The notes beneath the pieces were generated by a model. The model was given only the letters and a program-made list of their open reading frames with translations, had not been told where the DNA came from and searched no databases. The position numbers and the translations under genes were made by a program. Positions 31,220-39,360 of a DNA stretch of 64,000 bases are shown here, piece after piece; position 1 is the stretch's first letter; every line of letters starts with the position of its first letter. This stretch comes from Caulobacter sp. 602-1 (lineage in GTDB: Bacteria > Pseudomonadota > Alphaproteobacteria > Caulobacterales > Caulobacteraceae): positions 1 through 64,000 of the forward strand of contig NZ_RRYI01000012.1 of assembly GCF_003931565.1 (NCBI RefSeq). The letters are read 5' to 3'.

Positions 31220-31576
31220 ATGATCCGCAAGACGATGACGGTTCTGGCCCTGGGCCTGGCGATGACCGCCGCCGGCGCCAACCTGGCCATGGCCCAATCG
31301 GCCGCCGCCAAGGCCGCCGTGGACGCCGGCAAGGCCGCTGGCACGGTCGGCGAGCAGGCCGACGGCTATCTGGGCATCGTGTCCGGCGGCGACGCGTCGC
31401 TGCGCGCCTCGGTGGCCGAGATCAACACCGGCCGCGCCGCCGCCTACAAGGACATCGCCGCCAAGACTGGCGTGACCGCGGAAGCGGCCGGCCAGGCCAC
31501 CGCCAAGCAGCTCTACAGCCGCCTGGCGCCCGGCCAGTACTGGAAGCCGCTGGATGGCGGTTGGGTGAAGAAGTAA
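31220..31576 (+). CDS. ydbL: YdbL-family periplasmic protein (DUF1318)
   Basis: A 118-aa protein with a signal peptide cleaved after AMA (about residue 24). The mature part has an alanine-rich helix and a C-terminal LAPGQYWKPLDGGWVKK, as in DUF1318/YdbL proteins. It follows ynbE by 14 bp and is the last gene of the operon, ending at a hairpin. In E. coli YdbL is reported to tune the YdbH-YnbE bridge; the details here are inferred from synteny. Confidence 0.82.
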   Translation: MIRKTMTVLALGLAMTAAGANLAMAQSAAAKAAVDAGKAAGTVGEQADGYLGIVSGGDASLRASVAEINTGRAAAYKDIAAKTGVTAEAAGQATAKQLYSRLAPGQYWKPLDGGWVKK

Positions 31577-31584
31577 CGACGACC

Positions 31585-31613
31585 GGGGCTAGGCGGCTTG
31601 ACTGTCTAGCCCC
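31585..31613 (+). terminator. Hairpin after ydbL
   Basis: GGGGCTAG (31585-31592) pairs perfectly with CTAGCCCC (31606-31613). It closes the ydbH operon before the parDE promoter region. The T run is weak. Confidence 0.6.
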
Positions 31614-31631
31614 TCCACTTTCACCCATTTT

Positions 31632-31662
31632 GAATGGCAATCTTTGCCAAAGAATGCCATTC
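31632..31662. promoter_or_regulatory. Probable ParD operator
   Basis: Overlapping palindromes directly before parD: TGGCAA-TCT-TTGCCA at 31635-31649, and the outer pair GAATGGCA (31632-31639) / TGCCATTC (31655-31662). ParD antitoxins of the ribbon-helix-helix type bind such repeats to repress their own operon. Confidence 0.6.
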
Positions 31663-31680
31663 TCACTTTAGAGGTGAGCC

Positions 31681-31932
31681 ATGGCGACGATGAACGTGTC
31701 TCTTCCCGACGCCATGAAGATGTGGGTTGAAGAGCAGGCTGAGACCGGTCGCTACAGCAACGCCAGCGACTATGTGCGCGACCTGATCCGCCGAGATCAG
31801 GAACGGGCCGACAAGATCGCGACCATGCAGCGGCTTATCGACGAAGCCGAAGCTGGCGGCGTCAGCGCCAAGTCGATGAGCGAAATCCTGACCGCGGCGC
31901 GCGAAAAGGCCGGCGGCCGGCGTGGCCTATAG
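31681..31932 (+). CDS. parD: ParD-family antitoxin
   Basis: An 83-aa antitoxin. The N-terminal MNVSLPDAMKMWVEEQ is the ribbon-helix-helix DNA-binding strand-helix, followed by GRYSNASDYVRDLIRRDQER, the ParD core; the C-terminal half is a flexible toxin-neutralising tail. It overlaps the toxin start by 11 bp. It should neutralise ParE and, with it, repress the operon at the palindromes upstream. Confidence 0.92.
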   Translation: MATMNVSLPDAMKMWVEEQAETGRYSNASDYVRDLIRRDQERADKIATMQRLIDEAEAGGVSAKSMSEILTAAREKAGGRRGL

Positions 31933-32209
31933 GCTCAGCCTCAAGGCCGAAGACGACATCACTCAGATCTACGTGACAGGCGTGGAGATGTTTGGGGTCG
32001 ACCAGGCCGAGCGCTATTATGAAGGTTTGGAGCAAACCCTCAATTTCCTGTCGGATTTCCCGTTCGCCGCGGCGGTGCGCACCGAACTGAAGGGTTTATC
32101 GCGCGTCCATCCCTATCGAAGCCACATCATCATCTATCGGCTCGATGGCCCGGATATCCTTATCCAGCGCGTGCGCCACGCGAGCGAAGATTGGATCCGG
32201 CAATCCTAG
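31922..32209 (+). CDS. parE: ParE/RelE-superfamily toxin
   Basis: A 95-aa toxin beginning at GTG 31922. The fold markers are the N-terminal YRLSLKAEDDI strand-helix, a helix with QAERYYEGLEQTLNFL, and the C-terminal RVHPYRSHIIIYRLDG / VRHASEDW strands typical of ParE. ParE toxins inhibit DNA gyrase; RelE-type RNase activity cannot be excluded from sequence alone. It overlaps parD, so translation is coupled and toxin output is kept below antitoxin. Confidence 0.9.
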   Translation: MAYRLSLKAEDDITQIYVTGVEMFGVDQAERYYEGLEQTLNFLSDFPFAAAVRTELKGLSRVHPYRSHIIIYRLDGPDILIQRVRHASEDWIRQS

Positions 32210-32241
32210 CGTCTGTCGATCTCCCCGCCTAAAAGCGGCCG

Positions 32242-33115
32242 ATGTCCGCCGCCCGTCCGCTGCTCCTGCCCTATGCGGCCCTGATCGGGGCGATCGTCAC
32301 GCTGTGCGTCGGCACGTCGCTGGCCAAGGGCCTGTTTCCGATCGTCGGCGCGCAGGGGACCAGCGCCTATCGGGTCGGCTTCGCGGCGCTGATCCTGATG
32401 CTGGTCTGGCGGCCCTGGAACCATCCGATCTCGCGCGCCGACCTGGGCAGGGTCGCGCTGTACGGCGCGGTGATGGGCGTGCTGAACCTCAGCTTCTACA
32501 TGGCCATCCGCACGGTGCCGCTGGGCGTGGCCGTGGCCATCGAGTTCATCGGGCCGCTGGCCGTTTCCGTCGCCAGCTCGCGCAAGCTGATCCACTTCGT
32601 CTGGATCGGCCTGGCGGTGCTGGGCCTGGGCCTGCTGCTGCCGATCGATCCCGGCGCCAGGCCGCTGGATCCCGTCGGGGTCGGCTTCGCGTGCGTCGCG
32701 GCGGTGATGTGGGCGCTCTACATCATCCTGGGCAAGCGGACCGGCCACCTGCACGCAGGACGCTCGGTGGCGCTGGGCATGGTCGCCGCGGCCCTGATCG
32801 TCGTACCGATCGGCGTCGCCTCGGCCGGGACCGCGCTCTTCCAGCCCAGGCTGATCGCGCTGGGCCTGGTGGCGGCCGTGATGTCCAGCGCCATCCCCTA
32901 TTCGCTGGAGATGATCGCCCTGCGCGCCATCCCCAAGCGCAGGCTTCGGCGTGATGCTCAGCCTGGAGCCCGCGGCCGGGGCCCTGGCGGGACTGGTCAT
33001 CCTGCGCGAACATCTGGCGGCGACCCAGTGGCTGGCCATCGCCGCCATCGTCGCGGCCTCGGCCGGGACGATCATGACGACGCCCGCCGAACCGATGGTC
33101 GAGGACGCCCCTTAG
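32242..33115 (+). pseudogene. rhtA: RhtA/EamA-type exporter broken by a +1 frameshift
   Basis: Homologous to the inner-membrane threonine/homoserine exporter RhtA, with about ten hydrophobic helices. The first 233 residues read well in one frame, up to ALRAIPKR near 32940. The rest (FGVMLSLEPAAGALAGLVIL to a stop at 33113-33115) continues in the next frame. One extra base near 32937-32950 explains this; without it the protein would be 290 aa, close to the family norm. The conserved GVxLSLEPA motif falls just after the break. It is either a recent loss, since the downstream frame is undamaged, or a sequencing error. The 3' end overlaps the convergent cysQ stop. Confidence 0.8.
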
Positions 33116-33912
33116 GCCGCCGGCGCCCCGCGCACCACGAACCAGCCGTTGCGGAAGCCCTGGTCGGCCTTGCCGTAGGTGAAGGGCGAGCCGTCCGGCT
33201 GGGTGAAGGTTCCCCCGGCCGCGACCACCACCGCATGGGCGGCGGCGGTGTCCCACTCCGAGGTCGGGCCGTGGCGCGGATAGATGTCGGCCGAGCCCTC
33301 GGCGATGCGGCACATCTTGATCGAGCTATCCATGGGCGCGCGCAGGTCGAAGCCGTACTGGGCGGCCAGTTCGGCGGCCTTCTCCTCGCGCATGGTGTGG
33401 CTGACCAGGCCCAAGGCCGCGCCCGTGGGCCAGGAACGCACGCGGACCGGCGTCTCGGCCCCGTCCGGGCCCGAGCGCTTCACCGCCCCTTGCGCCGTCG
33501 TGAACCACAGCTCGCCCGTGGCCGGGGCGCAGACGGCGCCGGCGACCGGGACGCCATGGTCGATCAGGCCGATATTGACCGTGAAATTGGGGTCGCCGCG
33601 CACGAAGGCCTTGGTGCCGTCGACCGGATCGACAAGGAAGAAGCGCGGACCGACGGCGTCGGGCGTCCCGAACTCGCTGGCGTGCTCCTCGGAGATCACC
33701 GGCACGTCCGGATAGAGCTCGGCCAGTCGCCGCAGGATCAGGCGCTCGCCGGCGCGGTCGGCCTCGGTGACCGGGCTTTCGTCGGCCTTCTGGGCCACGG
33801 CCAGTTCGGTTTTCCAGAACGGCAGGATGACTGTCGCCGCCTCTTCGGTGATCCCGGCCAGGGCGCGGCCCCACTCCGCAAGATCTTTGGCGGTGAGATT
33901 TTCGCTGGTCAT
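33112..33912 (-). CDS. cysQ: 3'(2'),5'-bisphosphate nucleotidase CysQ
   Basis: A 266-aa inositol-monophosphatase-fold enzyme that removes the 3'-phosphate from PAP left over from sulfate assimilation and sulfotransfer. The metal-binding motifs are ISEEHA, DPVDGTKAF and the C-terminal SEWDTAAAHAVV. The ATG at 33912 lies 10 bp after the DUF3553 gene, so the two are probably co-transcribed. A sulfotransferase-like gene, which would make PAP, lies 2.2 kb away. Confidence 0.93.
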   Translation of the reverse strand: MTSENLTAKDLAEWGRALAGITEEAATVILPFWKTELAVAQKADESPVTEADRAGERLILRRLAELYPDVPVISEEHASEFGTPDAVGPRFFLVDPVDGTKAFVRGDPNFTVNIGLIDHGVPVAGAVCAPATGELWFTTAQGAVKRSGPDGAETPVRVRSWPTGAALGLVSHTMREEKAAELAAQYGFDLRAPMDSSIKMCRIAEGSADIYPRHGPTSEWDTAAAHAVVVAAGGTFTQPDGSPFTYGKADQGFRNGWFVVRGAPAA

Positions 33913-33922
33913 TCTTGCCCCC

Positions 33923-34114
33923 TCACCCCGATCCTCTGGGGTCGTCGCCGACGAAGACCAGACGCACGCGGCTGGCGTCGATGGTCTGCTTGCCGGCGTC
34001 TTCGAAATTGACGGTCACGCGGTGTCCGATCACGGACTGAACCTGCCCCAGGCCCCAGTCGGGCTGGCCGGGGTGGCGCACCAAAACGCCGGGCTCTAGA
34101 AACGGATCGACCAC
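33923..34114 (-). CDS. DUF3553 small protein
   Basis: A 63-aa protein starting at GTG 34114. The core HPGQPDWGLGQVQSVIG and VNFEDAGKQTID matches DUF3553, a CarD/Tudor-like small beta fold also found at the C-terminus of some UvrD helicases. No function is established for free-standing forms; nucleic-acid or RNA-polymerase contact is a guess from the fold. It heads a two-gene unit with cysQ and is divergent from chpT. Confidence 0.8.
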   Translation of the reverse strand: MVDPFLEPGVLVRHPGQPDWGLGQVQSVIGHRVTVNFEDAGKQTIDASRVRLVFVGDDPRGSG

Positions 34115-34178
34115 GGGCTTCGTTTAGAGCGGCGGGCCCCGTTTGCCAAAGCCTCAAATCACGGCAGAGTCCGCCGCC

Positions 34179-34868
34179 ATGACCGATATCGTCCCAGAGA
34201 CCTCCCTTGCGGCCCCGGCTCCCGCGTCCCCCGAAACGGACGTCCAGGGCCCCGACTTCGCCGCCATGCTGGCCGCGCGCCTGTGCCACGACTTCATCAG
34301 CCCCGCCAGCGCCATCGTCTCGGGCCTCGACTTGCTGGACGATCCGGCGGCCCAGGACATGCGCGACGACGCCATGAACCTGATCGCCTCGTCGGCCCGC
34401 AAGCTGGCCGACCTGCTGCAGTTCACCCGCGTGGCGTTCGGCGCCTCGGCCTCGGCCGAGAACTTCGACTCGCGCGAGCTGGAAAAGCTGGCCCAGGGGG
34501 TGTTCGCCCACGTGCGCCCGACCCTGGACTGGCAGATCGAGCCTCAGGCGATGAACAAGCCGTCCTCGCGCGCCATCCTCAACATCGCCCAGATCGCCGC
34601 CAGCGCCCTGCCGGCCGGCGGCGTGGCCACGGTCAAGGGCGTCGCGGCCGACGGCCGCTTCTCGATCATCGCCGACTCGGTCGGTCCCCGCGCCCGCCTG
34701 CGCCCGGAAGTGCTGGCCGGCCTGAAGGGCGAGCCCCTGGCCGAGGGCCTGGGCGGTCCGTGGGTCCAGGCGGCCTATCTGAACGCCCTGGTCCGCGCGG
34801 CCGGCGGCCAGATCGCCGTCGAGATCGGCGAGGATCGCGCCAGCATCGCCGCCTGGGTTCCGGCCTAG
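34179..34868 (+). CDS. chpT: Histidine phosphotransferase ChpT
   Basis: A 229-aa dimeric phosphotransferase that carries phosphate from the CckA hybrid kinase to CtrA and CpdR, the core cell-cycle relay of Caulobacter. The H-box is ARLCHDFISPASAIVSGL with phosphoacceptor His37. The degenerate ATPase-like C-terminal domain (residues about 115-229, ending SIAAWVPA) lacks the nucleotide-binding boxes, as in known ChpT. From memory it is almost identical to the C. crescentus protein apart from the N-terminal tail. The ATG at 34179 follows the alignment; a longer frame begins at 34143. Confidence 0.95.
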   Translation: MTDIVPETSLAAPAPASPETDVQGPDFAAMLAARLCHDFISPASAIVSGLDLLDDPAAQDMRDDAMNLIASSARKLADLLQFTRVAFGASASAENFDSRELEKLAQGVFAHVRPTLDWQIEPQAMNKPSSRAILNIAQIAASALPAGGVATVKGVAADGRFSIIADSVGPRARLRPEVLAGLKGEPLAEGLGGPWVQAAYLNALVRAAGGQIAVEIGEDRASIAAWVPA

Positions 34869-34988
34869 ACGGCCGCGCCGCTCAATCTTCGCCGTAAAAG
34901 TTACATTTGCCGCACCCCGATCCGGGTTTAGGCAAACCGCTCCTTAACCAGACCGCTCCCACGATGGCGGCCTGAACTGGAGCATGCC

Positions 34989-35354
34989 GTGAAGACCTGT
35001 CTGGTGGTCGACGACAGCCGGGTGATCCGCAAGGTCGCCCGCCGGGTCCTCGAGGACATCGGCTTCGAGATCGCCGAGGCCGCCGATGGCATGGAGGCCC
35101 TGGCGTGGTGCCGCGCGGCCATGCCCGACGCGGTTCTGCTCGACTGGAACATGCCGGTGATGAACGGCATCGACTTCCTGCGCCAGCTGCGCCGCGAGCC
35201 CGGCGGCGCGACGCCCAAGGTCGTCTTCTGCACCGTCGAGAACGGTCCCGACCACATCCGCGCCGCCATCGAGGCCGGGGCGGACGAGTACATCATGAAG
35301 CCGTTCGACGGCGACATCATCGAGGCGAAGTTCGCCGAGGCCGGCCTGCTGTGA
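34989..35354 (+). CDS. CheY-like single-domain response regulator
   Basis: A 121-aa receiver with no output domain. The acidic pair is Asp8-Asp9, the phosphoacceptor is Asp52 (LLDWNMPVMNG), the switch Thr is in FCTVEN, and the conserved Lys is in MKPFD. It overlaps the cheR gene (GTGA), forming an orphan cheY-cheR pair just downstream of chpT. In C. crescentus this corresponds to the third chemotaxis-like set. The kinase partner is not encoded here, and single-domain regulators of this type may act on motility, adhesion or as phosphate sinks. Confidence 0.9.
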   Translation: MKTCLVVDDSRVIRKVARRVLEDIGFEIAEAADGMEALAWCRAAMPDAVLLDWNMPVMNGIDFLRQLRREPGGATPKVVFCTVENGPDHIRAAIEAGADEYIMKPFDGDIIEAKFAEAGLL

Positions 35355-36184
35355 CGCCCGAAGACATGGACTTGCTGGCGGCCCTGGGCCGCGCTCGCGC
35401 CGGCGTGCGGGTCGAGACCGAAAAGCCCTATCTGGTCGAAAGCCGTCTCTCGCCGCTGGCGAGACGCGAAGGCTACGACTCGATCGACGCCTTGATCGCC
35501 GCCCTGCGGGCCAAGCGCGAGGACCGGCTGATCTGGGCCGTGGTCGAGGCCCTGTGCCGCAGCGACACCGCCTTCTTCCGCGGCCGCGAGGCCTTCGCCC
35601 AGCTGCGCGACGAGGTGCTGCCCGCCCTGTCGCATCGCCGATCCGAGGCGCCGATCCGCCTCTGGAGCGCGGCCTGCGCCACCGGCCAGGAGGTCTATTC
35701 GCTGGCCATCGCCGCCAACGAAGCCACGACCCTGGCCACCGGGACGCGGTTCGAGTTCTTCGGCTCCGACCTTTCCGAGCGCTCGCTGGAGAAGGCCCAG
35801 GCCGGAATCTACACCCAGTTCGAGGTCCAGCGCGGCCTGCCGATCCGGATGCTGATCAAGTATTTCGAGAACCAGGACGACACCTGGGCGATCTCGCCGC
35901 GCATCCGGCAGATGGTGCGCTGGAAGCGGATCAACCTGCTGTCCGACCTGTCCGTCATGGGCCGCTTCGACGTCATCCTGCTGCGCGGCGTGCTGAGAAA
36001 CATGGACGCCTCGCTGCGGGCCAAGGTGGTCCAGGCCCTGGTGGCGCTGCTGCCGGCCGACGGCGTGCTGGCCCTGGATCCGGAAGACGACGTCTCGGAG
36101 TTCGACGACGTCCTGACCGCCGCGCCGGGCGGGGCCGGCATCTACCTGCGCGATCCGTCCGTGCGGGTCGCCGCGGCGGCGTAG
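35351..36184 (+). CDS. cheR: CheR-type methyltransferase, orphan
   Basis: A 277-aa SAM-dependent methyltransferase of the CheR fold. The N-terminal helical domain (YLVESRLSPLARREG) and SAM-binding WSAACATGQEVYSLAI are intact. The usual CRNVLIYF motif is altered to LRGVLRNM, so the conserved Asn is Gly. That change could affect activity or target. The start is the GTG at 35351, overlapping the cheY stop. Its 3' end overlaps the convergent sulfotransferase-like gene by 43 bp. No chemoreceptor or CheB lies nearby, so the substrate is unknown. Confidence 0.85.
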   Translation: MTPEDMDLLAALGRARAGVRVETEKPYLVESRLSPLARREGYDSIDALIAALRAKREDRLIWAVVEALCRSDTAFFRGREAFAQLRDEVLPALSHRRSEAPIRLWSAACATGQEVYSLAIAANEATTLATGTRFEFFGSDLSERSLEKAQAGIYTQFEVQRGLPIRMLIKYFENQDDTWAISPRIRQMVRWKRINLLSDLSVMGRFDVILLRGVLRNMDASLRAKVVQALVALLPADGVLALDPEDDVSEFDDVLTAAPGGAGIYLRDPSVRVAAAA

Positions 36185-37332
36185 GCCTTGGCGGGCGCGC
36201 GCGCCACCGCCGCCCCGCCGACGAGACCGCCCAGCGCCTCTCCCAGTCTGGTCAGTCCGCCCACCGGCGCCGGCGTCACCGCCGCGAAGGCGGGCGCGAG
36301 CTTGCGGAACAGGATCGGCGGCGCTTGCGGACCGACGATGGCGCCATGCAGGTCCATCAGATCCACCACCTGACGGGCGGCCTTGCGCCACGCGATCGGC
36401 GGGGCGATGCCGTGCGGCGCCGGGGCGCGGCAGTCCGAGAAGTCGGGCTTCAGCCCGCAGCCGGCCTCGATCGCCGTCTCCACCTCTCGGGCATAGGCCT
36501 GGTCACGGGCAAGGCGATCGACATCGACCACCAGGTCAGCGTCCGGCAGGGCCTTCAGGTACGAGCGCAGCCACACCGCCAGGAAGGCCTGGAACGAGAC
36601 GCTGGCCGGGGCGCGCTTCAGATGCCGGCGGACGGCGGCGACGCGATCATCGAGCGTTCCACGCCCGTCGAACTCATGCCCCAGCAAGGTCCGGGCGACA
36701 TCGCCGCAGCCGGCCATCTCGGACAGCAGAACATAGTGGCACAGCTCGAAATAGGTCGGCCGAGGTCGCTTGCGCAGCGAATAGAACGACAGCCATTGCT
36801 GCACCGGGTCGCGGATCAGCACCACATGGAAGCCGCCGAACCGGCGCTTCAGCCATCCCGCCCGGCCCAGGGTCCGGCAGCAGGCCAGAACCGGCGTCTC
36901 GCCCCGGGCCCGGGCCGCGGCGACCAGTTCCTCGACATAGGCCTGCTGGGCCAGGTCGCTGGCCTCGGGCTCGATCCAGAAGCGGTCGAGGGCGAAGCCG
37001 GGCTCGAAGCGCCGCACGCCGCCCGCGGGGTCGAGGACGACCTCGAATTCCTTCAGATAGGGCTCGGTCCCGCCCGGATGGCGCAAACCGCTATTTTCGG
37101 GAGTTTCCACATCGATGGTCCGCGCCGTCAGCCGGGCCAGTTGCTCGTGCCAGGGTTCGTAATAGGCGCGCACGCCCGCCAGCGCCCTGAAGCGATGCCA
37201 GACATAGGTGCTGGAGCAACGCCAGCCGCTGTGTACGAAGACGGTGTGAGTGTGTGACAACAGGCGCGCCCCTCGACAGGGACCGAGCCTGGCTTGGCGA
37301 TCTTGCGTTAGGATATCGGCGGGACCGCTCAA
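36142..37332 (-). CDS. Sulfotransferase-like protein
   Basis: A 396-aa protein with features of PAPS-dependent sulfotransferases: an N-terminal phosphosulfate-loop candidate VHSGWRCSSTYVWHRF near residues 34-49, and a 3'-phosphate-binding candidate VLIRDPVQQWLSFYS mid-protein. The rest is not familiar and the substrate is unknown; surface glycans or small metabolites are possible. The start is uncertain, since no strong ribosome site precedes 37332. The C-terminal 14 codons overlap cheR on the other strand. CysQ, which removes the PAP by-product, lies 2.2 kb away, which may or may not be meaningful. Confidence 0.6.
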   Translation of the reverse strand: MSGPADILTQDRQARLGPCRGARLLSHTHTVFVHSGWRCSSTYVWHRFRALAGVRAYYEPWHEQLARLTARTIDVETPENSGLRHPGGTEPYLKEFEVVLDPAGGVRRFEPGFALDRFWIEPEASDLAQQAYVEELVAAARARGETPVLACCRTLGRAGWLKRRFGGFHVVLIRDPVQQWLSFYSLRKRPRPTYFELCHYVLLSEMAGCGDVARTLLGHEFDGRGTLDDRVAAVRRHLKRAPASVSFQAFLAVWLRSYLKALPDADLVVDVDRLARDQAYAREVETAIEAGCGLKPDFSDCRAPAPHGIAPPIAWRKAARQVVDLMDLHGAIVGPQAPPILFRKLAPAFAAVTPAPVGGLTRLGEALGGLVGGAAVARAPAKAYAAAATRTDGSRR

Positions 37333-37377
37333 GGTTGCACTGACGCAACACTGTGACGTTTATCGCCGTAAACGAAA

Positions 37378-37406
37378 AAGGCCCGCCGGCGGAACCGGCG
37401 GGCCTT
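37378..37406 (-). terminator. Intrinsic terminator after the entericidin gene
   Basis: A 12-bp perfect stem pairs 37378-37389 with 37395-37406 across a 5-base loop, followed on the minus strand by a T run. It also lies just upstream of the sulfotransferase-like gene. Confidence 0.85.
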
Positions 37407-37428
37407 TCGCTAGATCAGGTCTGAACGC

Positions 37429-37563
37429 TTACTTGACGTCCTTGGCCGTCTCGCTGACGGCCTTGCCGGCCGACGAGACGTCCTTGCCAGCGCCCTCGAC
37501 GGTATTGCAGGCGGCGACCGACAGAGACGCCAGGGCGGCGGCGATAATCACGAGCTTACGCAT
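37429..37563 (-). CDS. Entericidin-family lipoprotein
   Basis: A 44-aa lipoprotein precursor, MRKLVIIAAALASLSVAAC followed by NTVEGAGKDVSSAGKAV. The lipobox VAAC puts the lipidated Cys at residue 19, and the repeated GKDV/GKAV helix is typical of entericidin A/B (ecnAB). Entericidins are small stress-associated membrane lipoproteins, historically described as an antidote/toxin pair; only one copy is here. Just after the ATG strand, GGAGAAG lies about five bases before the start at 37563. A SigT-type box lies 66 bp upstream and a strong terminator follows, so it is a single GSR-controlled gene. Confidence 0.88.
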   Translation of the reverse strand: MRKLVIIAAALASLSVAACNTVEGAGKDVSSAGKAVSETAKDVK

Positions 37564-37628
37564 TTTCTTCTCCGATGTTCGCCCCCGGAAGGGATGGGGA
37601 AGGGGCGCTGCAACGATTGCCCCTCAAG

Positions 37629-37653
37629 AACGTCAGCGGCGAAGCTCGGTTCC
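37629..37653 (-). promoter_or_regulatory. SigT-type promoter of the entericidin gene
   Basis: Minus strand GGAAC (37653-37649) and CGTT (37632-37629) with a 16-bp spacer. The predicted leader is about 60 bases. Confidence 0.75.
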
Positions 37654-37665
37654 GGCCCCCACGCT

Positions 37666-39360
37666 CTAGGTTGGCGGAATCACGGCCTGCGGCGTCGGAA
37701 AGGTCAGGCGCACGGTCAGGCCGCGCGGCGCGTGGGTCTCGAACGTCACCTTGCCGCGCAGCTGTCGGGCGAAAGCGGTCATCAGCGTGCGGCCGACGCC
37801 GCCGCCGACGCTGTCGGGCGCGCCCGGACCATCGTCGCTGATGGAGAGCTCGGCCTCCTCGCCCCGCACGTGGAAGCCGACGCTGAGCATGCCGCCCGCC
37901 GGACCGAAGGCGTGCTTCTGGGCGTTGGTGATCGCCTCGACCGCGAACAGGGCGATCGGGGCCAGCCGGTCGGGATCAATGACCAGAGGATCGGCGTGGA
38001 CCTCGGTGCGCACCAGGGGCGAGGTGGACATGTCGTTGGCCAGGAGCTGAGCGGTCAGCTCCTCCAGGAACGGCCGCAGATCGACGCGCTTGAGATCCGG
38101 CCCCTGGTAGAGGGCCCGATAGATCTGGGCCAGGGCGGTGATCCGCTGGCGGGTGTCGTTCATCGCCGCCTTGGCCGCGGGATCGGCCAGGGCCCGCTGC
38201 TGCATGTTCAGCAGCGAGGTGATGATCTGCAGGTTGTTCTTCACCCGGTGATGGATCTCGCGCATCAGCGCGTCCTTCTCGGCCAGGCTGTCCAGCAGCG
38301 AGGCGTCGCGGGCGACGATGCCGCCCGCCATGGCGTCGAGGGTCGCCGCCAGCTCGCGGATCTCCGGCGGCGCCCGCTCGGCCTGCAGCGGCCGGACGGT
38401 GAAGCGTCCCCGCGCATAGATCGCCGCCACGCGCTGCAGGTAGACGATCCAGCGGATCACCTCCCGCTCGGAGACGATCAGCACCGCGCCCAAGGCCAGG
38501 AAGAAGGCCAGCAGCGGCAGCAGCAGGCGCGAGATCGGGTTGATCCAGGCCCAGGACACCAGGCCGGGCGCGGGCGCCGACAGCACCACGAAGACATCGT
38601 CGCTGACCAGCGGCGCGGCCGAATAGGTGCGCTCGTGATGGGCCGCGTCCTCGTGGCTCCAGATCGCCGCGCCGCTCTTGGCCGCGCGCTCGCGCCAACC
38701 GCGCGGCGGCGTCGAGAAGGCCGAAGGGTCGGTGGCGGCGAAGATCGCGCCGTTCGAATCGGCCAGCGCCACCTCGGCCCCATCGGGCATGAAGCGGTTG
38801 ACCGTGCCGACCTTGAGGTCGCGCAGGTTCAGGACAGCGGCCATCGCGCCTTCGAACTTGTCCGGCGGGCCGGCGCGAACGGCGGCCAGGACGGCAGGCT
38901 CGTTGGCGTAGACCGCGCCGGGAGCCGAGGCCACGACCATGCTCGCGCCGGCGCGCAGTTCCTGGAACCAGGGTCTCTGGCTCCGCTCGGCGTCAAACGG
39001 CGTCGTCGCCGCGGCGCAGACCACGCGGCCACGCGAGTCGAAGCGGATCAGATTGGCGTAGCCTGGCAGGCGGGCGCGTACGTCGGCCAGGCGCTGAGCG
39101 CATTCCAGCCCGACCGAGCCGGGGCCCAGGGTCTGGAGCAGCACCCCGGCCGCCTCGATACGGGCGCGGGCGTTGGCCGCGCTCTGTCCAGCCGCCAGCT
39201 CCAGGCTCTGGCGGCGCGAATCGGCCTCGGCCCGGAAGGCGAAGATCGACTGCGCGCCGCCGATGACCAGCACCGGAAGCAGAGCGACGCACAGCGCGAA
39301 GGCCAGGCGGACTCGGATGGATGTTACGGCCTGCTCGGCGCGGCCGGCAAAAGTCTTCAC
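37666..39360 (-). CDS. phyK: Sensor histidine kinase PhyK
   Basis: A 564-aa membrane sensor kinase that phosphorylates PhyR in the general stress response. TM1 is about residues 17-40, a periplasmic sensor domain spans about 41-275, and TM2 is about 277-297. A HAMP-like linker follows, then the HisKA_2 box REIHHRVKNNLQIITSLLN with phosphoacceptor His371, and an ATPase domain with NAQKHAF and SDDGPGAPD motifs. The GTG start at 39360 overlaps the sigT stop (GTGA). Position next to sigT-nepR and opposite phyR identifies it; this is the C. crescentus arrangement. Confidence 0.95.
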   Translation of the reverse strand: MKTFAGRAEQAVTSIRVRLAFALCVALLPVLVIGGAQSIFAFRAEADSRRQSLELAAGQSAANARARIEAAGVLLQTLGPGSVGLECAQRLADVRARLPGYANLIRFDSRGRVVCAAATTPFDAERSQRPWFQELRAGASMVVASAPGAVYANEPAVLAAVRAGPPDKFEGAMAAVLNLRDLKVGTVNRFMPDGAEVALADSNGAIFAATDPSAFSTPPRGWRERAAKSGAAIWSHEDAAHHERTYSAAPLVSDDVFVVLSAPAPGLVSWAWINPISRLLLPLLAFFLALGAVLIVSEREVIRWIVYLQRVAAIYARGRFTVRPLQAERAPPEIRELAATLDAMAGGIVARDASLLDSLAEKDALMREIHHRVKNNLQIITSLLNMQQRALADPAAKAAMNDTRQRITALAQIYRALYQGPDLKRVDLRPFLEELTAQLLANDMSTSPLVRTEVHADPLVIDPDRLAPIALFAVEAITNAQKHAFGPAGGMLSVGFHVRGEEAELSISDDGPGAPDSVGGGVGRTLMTAFARQLRGKVTFETHAPRGLTVRLTFPTPQAVIPPT

